A model generated the notes under the pieces. It was not told the origin of the DNA, did no database searches, and saw only the letters and a list, made by a program, of their open reading frames with translations. This document shows positions 57,679 to 64,000 of a stretch of 64,000 nucleotides of DNA, in pieces. This DNA is from Cyclina sinensis. Taxonomy: Eukaryota; Mollusca; Bivalvia; Venerida; Veneridae. The stretch is taken from assembly GCA_012932295.1 (NCBI GenBank), contig JAAONU010000013.1:38392627-38456626 (forward strand), given 5' to 3'. Positions within the stretch are counted from its first letter, which is position 1, and each line of letters begins with the position of its first letter. The translations under genes and the position numbers were made by a program.

Positions 57679-59100
57679 GTAAGGATTTTATTTAGTTTCT
57701 TTCAGTCATAGAAAAGTAAAGATTGGTATAAATTTTGGTTTGTTTTCCAACAACATAAAGTATTTATTTCTACAAGGCTTGTCCGGAACGTAATAGGACA
57801 GTGCTACTAATTTAATATTTTTCCATGCACATATAAGATATTATACCAGAATTTTCATCGGGATCTAATCTATTGAATCTTTGAAGTTCAAATTATATTT
57901 CTACACACATGCTGCCGCTATAGCCACCATAGTAACGTCAGTAATGAACTATGGCGGACTTTGAAATGAGAGAAAAAACAAAATATCATAATATGAAAAA
58001 ATGTAAACCTAGAATATGGGAAAATTGGCGCATTAGGCCTAACTTCTTTAAGTATAGAATTACGTTATTCATTTTGAATACTTGTTTACGTTATAACATA
58101 GTTTGCCATTATTTTGTCGCATCAAAGTAGTTAAAGGTCAGGTAGTTACAGGATACAAAAAAAGCAAATAAAAGGAGGAAAAATGAGTGACGTAACGTTG
58201 GTAAAGGATCTTCAAAGTGTTATCAAGTTTTCTGTGGAAGAGAATATGACTCCAGTGGACAATATAGAAATCGAAAACATAAAACATTATTAAGACAATG
58301 TTCCGACAAACCGTGGAGAGGAAAATTTACAGACTATAAGCCCTCTATAATATGAACAATTGAGACAAGCACTTGAGGAAATGCATAAGTCACTATGGCG
58401 AATACTTTAAGAAGGAATGACTTTCAAAAGCGCGACGTTGTAATTAGGCTCAAAAGTGCGCACTACCGTGTTCACTGGTTAGCTAGATACTTTTTGTTGT
58501 GTACTGGGCATCAGTGGTCAAAGGTCTCCAAACTTTGCAGTTTAGTTTGAAAGTAAGCAATTCTGACGCATGCAGAATTTTATAATGATAACTGAACGAC
58601 AACTCCACTGTTGCAAATTGTCCTATTACTTTACGGACAAACCTCGTATATCCTGAACGTAAGAAACAAAACAAGTTGGAGTTTTCTATCTAAACAAAGA
58701 GTTTCGTTCCTTCGTTTACAATGCAGTAAATAGTATAAAATATACTTAAATAATGATATATTGAACAAATCAACAATAAATTAACTAGATGTTCGTTTTG
58801 GTCGCGAGACCATATAGTACGGGCATTCGCGCAGTATTTTCTCAAGACATGATGCATAACTCGTTTTGTTGCGAGCCCGTCCAAGAAAAGATGAAGCGCA
58901 TAACCTGAAAATTTCAACATGCTGTCATGAATACAAAAACCAATAAAATGATAAGATTTGGTATGTCCCGACTAAACATGCTTTTTAGCGATATTTGCCA
59001 AAGAGTTATAGACTACAAGGTCTGTATCTCGAATTTTATAAAAAAAAAGTTCTTATAGTTTTAGAGAAATAATTTTCCCTCACAGTTTTAAAGTGTTGTG
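57679..59100 (+). other. Intron or downstream sequence
   Basis: AT-rich; no further CUB exon found. At 58183-58480 one frame reads MSDVTLVKDLQSVIKFSVEE ... YEQLRQALEEMHKSLWRIL with four or five stops, perhaps a decayed coding sequence of unknown kind. Confidence 0.45.
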
Positions 59101-60440
59101 TAGGCCAGGGTTGATCACGTGACCATCTAAAAGCTTTCATTTTGGAAAAGTCCTGAAGGTTTACCTTCCTACCAACTTACAAATGTTTACCTTTAGCCAT
59201 TTCAGATATGCAGCACTTAGCGTTGTTAAGCTTGTTTAATGTAGATCTATAAAGTCACACCGGCATTAGCAATGAAGACATGGTCAAAATAGTTCGGAAG
59301 TCTTACAATATCAATAAACAAAGTTTAAACTTTTCTGTCTTTCATCTGAAAATGAATATAAATGATTACGGCATGGTTTTCCTCCTGTGGCGAAACAGTG
59401 GTTGGACAGAGGAAGGTGAAATGCAAACTCGATATATGAAAGGTATAGCTATATTAACTGTGTAAGCTTCAAAATCCTAACCAGGAAAAAAAGACAAAAT
59501 AAGTGAGACAGAAAATCTGGTGCGAATGAACAATGTGATTCACTGGCGGTCATATTGTTTGACATCCTGACCTGATCTTCATTTTTAAAGCCAAAACTGC
59601 CAAGGACTACTTGTATGTATTAAATTAAATTTCTGCCTTTACCAACTGATGTTTCGAAGAAAATGTCTTCCAACCAAAATGTCAAATCACCCTTACAATC
59701 ATGTTTTGTTACTTAACCATCTGAAAAGCATAGGGGAAAAGTCGACAAAGGTCAACCTTCCTACCAAATTACAAGTGTTTACCTTAAGCCGTTTCACATA
59801 TGTGTACAGCAAACTTATTTCAAATATGACATCGCAGTGACTTCACCAATGAAACAAGAATTGAAGGAAGCGCCTATGTTATAAGTTTCAAAATCCTAGA
59901 CTGGAAATAAAATAGAAATAAGTGAGACAGAATGTGTGCAAAAAAGTTTGACGTCACTAGTGGCCAGCTTGTTTGACACCATGACCTAATGTCATTATTT
60001 TTAACCAGTACGGCAAGGACTATGCGAATGTTATACTGTAGCTATTGTATATTTCCCACCCAATATTGTGACGTCACTGGTAGTTCCTTATGTAGTTTCG
60101 GAAAATACTATTTCACTCCAAAATTTCAAATCATTCAAGCCACTGTTTTTGCCAACGTGACCATTCTGAAAAGCTAGTATTGGGGAAAAGTCAATAAGGT
60201 CTACCTTCTTATCAAGTTACAAAAGTTTACATAAAGCCGTTAAGACGAATTAAATGTACCAGAAAATTTGATGTAAAAAAGTTTAGACGATGCTAGCGGC
60301 CACATTGTTTGACATCATGATCGAGACTTTATCATTTTGAGCATAAAAGGTCAAGAACTACCTGTATATGGTATTTTATGCCGTTATGTCTTGTTTTTAT
60401 TTTCGGAGAAAATAATTTCCTGCCAAAATTTTAAATCGCT
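59100..60440 (+). repeat. Three diverged tandem units, 340-410 bp
   Basis: Each has GGGGAAAAGTC...GGT(C/T)(A/T)ACCTTC, a TTACAA.TGTTTAC phrase and TTGTTTGACA(C/T)CATGACC (59560, 59970, 60309). Old tandem duplication, no coding content. Confidence 0.6.
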
Positions 60441-60870
60441 CTTGTGCCCATGTATGTTGTATAAATATATGTTTGTATAATACATACTTACATACATACA
60501 TACATGGTCAGAAAATGTTGCTTTTCAGTATCAACCGTATTGTGTTATAAGTATCAGTTGTGTTTCTTTACTTATAAAACGCCAGATACGACCTTTATGG
60601 TAAACGAGAAAATTTATACTAAAATGTGCATGTACCACTTACAACCTTCTTGCTTTTGGTAAAAAAGCACATTTTGAAACTAGATGACATTGTAATGGTA
60701 GGTTAATGCATTATAGTTAATGCTACTGTTTCTATCATTAGTAGACGTATAACATAATAATATGTATCTGAATGTGTTCTTGAAGTACGGCTACCACAAA
60801 AAAAACACATATTGAAATATATAAAGTCTGAAAAAAATCCCTAAAACCATACACTTCTTTAGTGATTTTT
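60441..60870. other. AT-rich spacer with CATA microsatellite
   Basis: Imperfect (CATA)n at about 60480-60506; otherwise nothing recognised. Confidence 0.6.
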
Positions 60871-61200
60871 ATATGCCCGAAGAGGGCATATTATGTTATC
60901 GTCCAGGGCGTCCGTCCGTCCGTCCGTAAGCAATTTGGTTTCTGGAGGATAACTTGAGTACTCTTTGGCCTACAGTCTTTTACCTTCCAATGATTATTGC
61001 CCACATTGAATGGATGATCCTTTTTTATTTTGGAGTCAGTAGCTCAAAGGTCAAAGTCACAGTGACCTTAACATTGAAAACCATTTCCGCCATGTAACTT
61101 GACAATCATTTGTTATAGAGACTTCAAACTAAATATCATGATTGCACACATTAAACCAAATGACTCACTGAATTTAGCCGATTTTTTTTCTTTAAAATTT
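60871..61200 (+). repeat. Dispersed repeat starting TATATGCCCGAAGAGGGC
   Basis: Starts with a short hairpin (GCCCGAAGAGGGC), then (CCGT)n and AGGTCAAAGTCACAGTGACC. Related wording occurs in the duplicated block (350-700, 61870-62240), which ends in the reverse motif CGGGCATATAATG. Confidence 0.6.
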
Positions 61201-61495
61201 AAGAGAAGTTAATATACAATGGACAAAACATGATATTATGTAGTCTCCTCCCACTGATCTCCCTTTCTTTCGTTGGAAAGATCTCTGCAGACACGGGTTA
61301 ACCTTAGCTGGATTTCAGCTATATATACATGTATGAACTTTTTTTTAAGAATTCATTTTTTTCGTTTTTGTTTAGTTACAGTTGGAATTGCATCGATTAA
61401 ACATGCATTGATGAAATGAAATTTAAAACAAAGTAACTTGAAAAAAGTGAAAAATTTTGTTTATATACTTTCAACAATCATCACGTGTCGGCAGT
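61201..61495. other. Sequence left of duplication copy B
   Basis: AT-rich; the last 30 bases (AACAATCATCACGTG) resemble the start of the TRMU flank copies. Confidence 0.4.
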
Positions 61496-61597
61496 GATTA
61501 CTGTACTGAAAGTACGAAAGGGAAGTAACCGCTGTGTTGAGTTTGAATATTATGCTTCTATGCATCATGAAAACTGAAAAAAAAAGAGTTTTGACTT

Positions 61598-61678
61598 AAC
61601 CAGGACTCGAACCCATGATCTTTCGGTCGGTAAAATAAAGAGAGACGATCTACTCAACTGAGCCACAGAGACTAGTTA
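61598..61678 (-). repeat. tRNA-like SINE head, copy B
   Basis: Minus strand: GTGGCTCAGTTGAGTAGATC (A box) and GGGTTCGAGTCCTGG (B box), cleaner than copy A. Confidence 0.55.
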
Positions 61679-62951
61679 TCAAGTTTCATCAAAATTAATA
61701 TTATAACTAAAGTATCTACCCGTGACTAACGGGGTAAATTTTCTACCGATAAAAGTGTGTAAAACTTTATATTTAGATGTTTTTCTGTAACAAAAAATGA
61801 GCCAGTAACTTAGTTTAGATAAATTATGTTCTTCACAATTACAGCAAGAATTTCAAGATGTATAAACATTTTCTTTTTTTATCATCGGCCCATCTGTGAG
61901 TCAGTCCCTTTAAGTGAATGACCTCTATACATATAGGGGTCAGTATGTCAAAGGTAAAGGTCACAGTGACCTAAATGTTTAGAATAATTTACACCCTGTA
62001 ACTCGACAACCATTTTTCATAGAGACTTCAAAATTCATATAATGGTTCCACACACTGAGTGAATGACCCCTTTTGATTTTGGGGTCAGTAGGTCAAAGGT
62101 AAAAAAATCAAAATTTAAAGCAGATCATTTAATTTTAAAGCCTAAGATTTCCTCCCTTATATCACAAATATATTATGCTTAGAAAAAAAACTCTTCGGGC
62201 ATATAATGCTCCGCCCCCAGCGGTGCTCCGACAAAATGTGAGCTAGGTTTAAAGAATTTTATATCAAAATTTTACTGCCGTTAACTGCTAGTGAAAAGTC
62301 ACCATTATTGAAGGACATCAGTTCATCTTTGATCTGGCCAATTATCAGTCTTTGATTATACTACAGTTTTAAGAGCCTGTTAAAAAAAATCAGGAAAAAT
62401 TGGTTTTAACAGATATCGATGTGACAGTTGTATTGTTTTCTGTATTATCAGTCGTGTGTCAAAACTCAAGCAATTAACAATTTCAAACAATAAAATCAAT
62501 TTATTTAGACAAAAGATCAAGAACTTTAAAACTAACAAGAACGCAGAACGATTTGACATATTTAGGCAAACAGCTGATGCCATTATTTTTTAGTCCACCT
62601 GACAAAACAAAATCCGAACAATTTGAATAATAATTTCTTATGTTGCCACTTGCGATTATGTCTAAACACCACAATTAAATTGAAAAGTTTTAGTACGAGA
62701 AGTATTATACACTTAATTACTCAATTAAATAGTAGTTGTTCCTGAAGACAGCTCAAAAAAGTTTATCAGCCTTAATCTGATTCATTTCCATCACACTCTG
62801 AGTGTGGTAAATTCATATAGAAAGAATGAATGATAATTTTCAGGAATCACAACATTTTTTACAGAGTTTTACTAAATCGATGTATTCATGTGTGGCTACG
62901 GGTATTTTGCTTTTGTAAGCAGGTTGTTACGCGAAGCCTTTCATACACTTC

Positions 62952-63461
62952 TCAAATTTGACCTAAAAACTTCAATATAATTGAAATCGTCTTTAAGTAA
63001 TATCTGAAAAATGTTTTGTCAGGGTCTGGCTTCCTGTATTCAAATGTATGAACTTTAAGCCACTTCAGTGTGGAACCATCTGCTGACCGGTTTCTATTTC
63101 TAATTGTATCAGAGGCCATTTGTTTAAAGTCATTTACATCATCAGTTGCTAATTCAATTATTTGATACTTAGGACTATTAACTTTACTGTTTCTTACCGT
63201 CAGTATCCAATCGAATGGACTATAAATGTCATGTTTCTTTGTTGACTTTTCTATCGTCGCGTGAACGGAATCACCTTCCATTTGCGAGTGCCTACGCTCA
63301 AAATAATTGTGCGTAATCTTTCTGATGGGCAAATTCTGTACTGAGTAGTGACACATTGCAGAAAATGGAAGATTACATTCCTGTCCTGTGCAATCGTCCG
63401 AGTAATAAACTATTTTCGCCAATACTGTGGTTATATTTCTATATGCACAATGCAATTTCAT
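62952..63461 (-). CDS. Transposon-type protein, RNase-H-like C-terminal part
   Basis: 169 residues without a stop: KIVYYSDDCTGQECNLPFS, then HNYFERRHSQMEGDSVHATI and YSPFDWILTVRNSK. The Asp of SDDC and the E-x-D-S-x-H motif could be catalytic residues of an RNase-H-fold enzyme (inference). More complete than 1400-1816. Probably one exon or the 3' part of a transposon gene rather than a host gene. Confidence 0.5.
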   Translation of the reverse strand: MKLHCAYRNITTVLAKIVYYSDDCTGQECNLPFSAMCHYSVQNLPIRKITHNYFERRHSQMEGDSVHATIEKSTKKHDIYSPFDWILTVRNSKVNSPKYQIIELATDDVNDFKQMASDTIRNRNRSADGSTLKWLKVHTFEYRKPDPDKTFFRYYLKTISIILKFLGQI

Positions 63462-64000
63462 TTCTCCCTCTCTTTACTATAGATTCGTACCACTTATAAC
63501 TAAACAAACATATCAAACACTGTGAAGTTGTATGTCCATAGCTTTCAGTCAAACAAAATTAAATTGAGATCAGTGGTTGGATTTCAAATAATATGTAATG
63601 TTTTTATATTGAATATATACGTAAATTAACAGCACAACCCGCTTGGACCACATTCTTTAATGATTTTCTTCATTTTAGCAAACATATGAGATTGCTGGGT
63701 GATAAATTTGGTCAAATAAAATAAAATTCTGACCAATGGTTAAAATTAAAATTATTATTCTTTTTTTTTTCGCTTTTATCCTTTCAAGATTTTGACTAAG
63801 TAAAGGTTCATAACTCTGATATTACTAGTCCAACATAAAAATATGACCCTGGTGCAATACATCACATTCCAAATAAACATTTATTTAAAGTTTGTTGAAT
63901 GTATGCAGAATTCCTGAAGGAGATGTGTGTGCCACAAATTAAATTATCATATAAAATACTTTAATTTTGGCCAATTAAAGGGCCATACCTTCGGTGTTTC

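Larger units (their letters stand above)
61496..63965. repeat. Segmental duplication, copy B
   Basis: Partner of 1-2445, same orientation. Keeps about 50 bases near 61682-61732 that copy A has lost. After 63965 the two copies differ. Confidence 0.9.

Overview
The window looks like nuclear DNA of a bivalve mollusc, probably a clam-like heterodont (inference). It is AT-rich, the genes are split into small GT-AG exons, and most of it is repeats of kinds common in bivalves: arrays ending in AGCTCACCTGAGC or CTCTTGTT boxes, repeats carrying AAGGTCAAGGTCAC, a molluscan-type tRNA-derived SINE, and remnants of several retrotransposon and DNA transposon classes.

The main gene is on the + strand, 3840-25951. 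Fifteen exons, fourteen of whose junctions can be joined in phase, encode about 765 residues of a secreted modular protein: end of CUB, complete CUB, EGF, two Ig domains, then a trypsin-fold domain (read from the sequence). It enters the window from the left. Asp102, Asp189 and Ser195 equivalents are kept, but the catalytic His is Ser, so it is probably an inactive serine protease homologue. One 9.4-kb intron (7146-16583) splits an Ig domain and holds a nest of repeats, including a LINE inserted into a repeat array.

The middle (26-52 kb) is mostly repeats and transposons: 165-bp repeat arrays in both orientations, a Mutator-like element with long iterated terminal inverted repeats, a TA-flanked element, a CR1/Jockey-like LINE, and a 415-bp retrotransposon in miniature whose terminal repeats each carry a tRNA-like sequence. 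Two copies of exon 1 of TRMU (mitochondrial tRNA 2-thiouridylase) lie here: one apparently intact (45111-45267), one broken (35323-35434). No further TRMU exon was seen.

The right part (52-58 kb) has a candidate TATA promoter and three exons of another CUB domain (56165-57678), the start of a second gene in the same orientation. The last 2.5 kb (61496-63965) repeats the first 2.4 kb. Together with the second CUB gene this suggests that the window spans about one unit of a tandem array of roughly 61.5 kb (inference).
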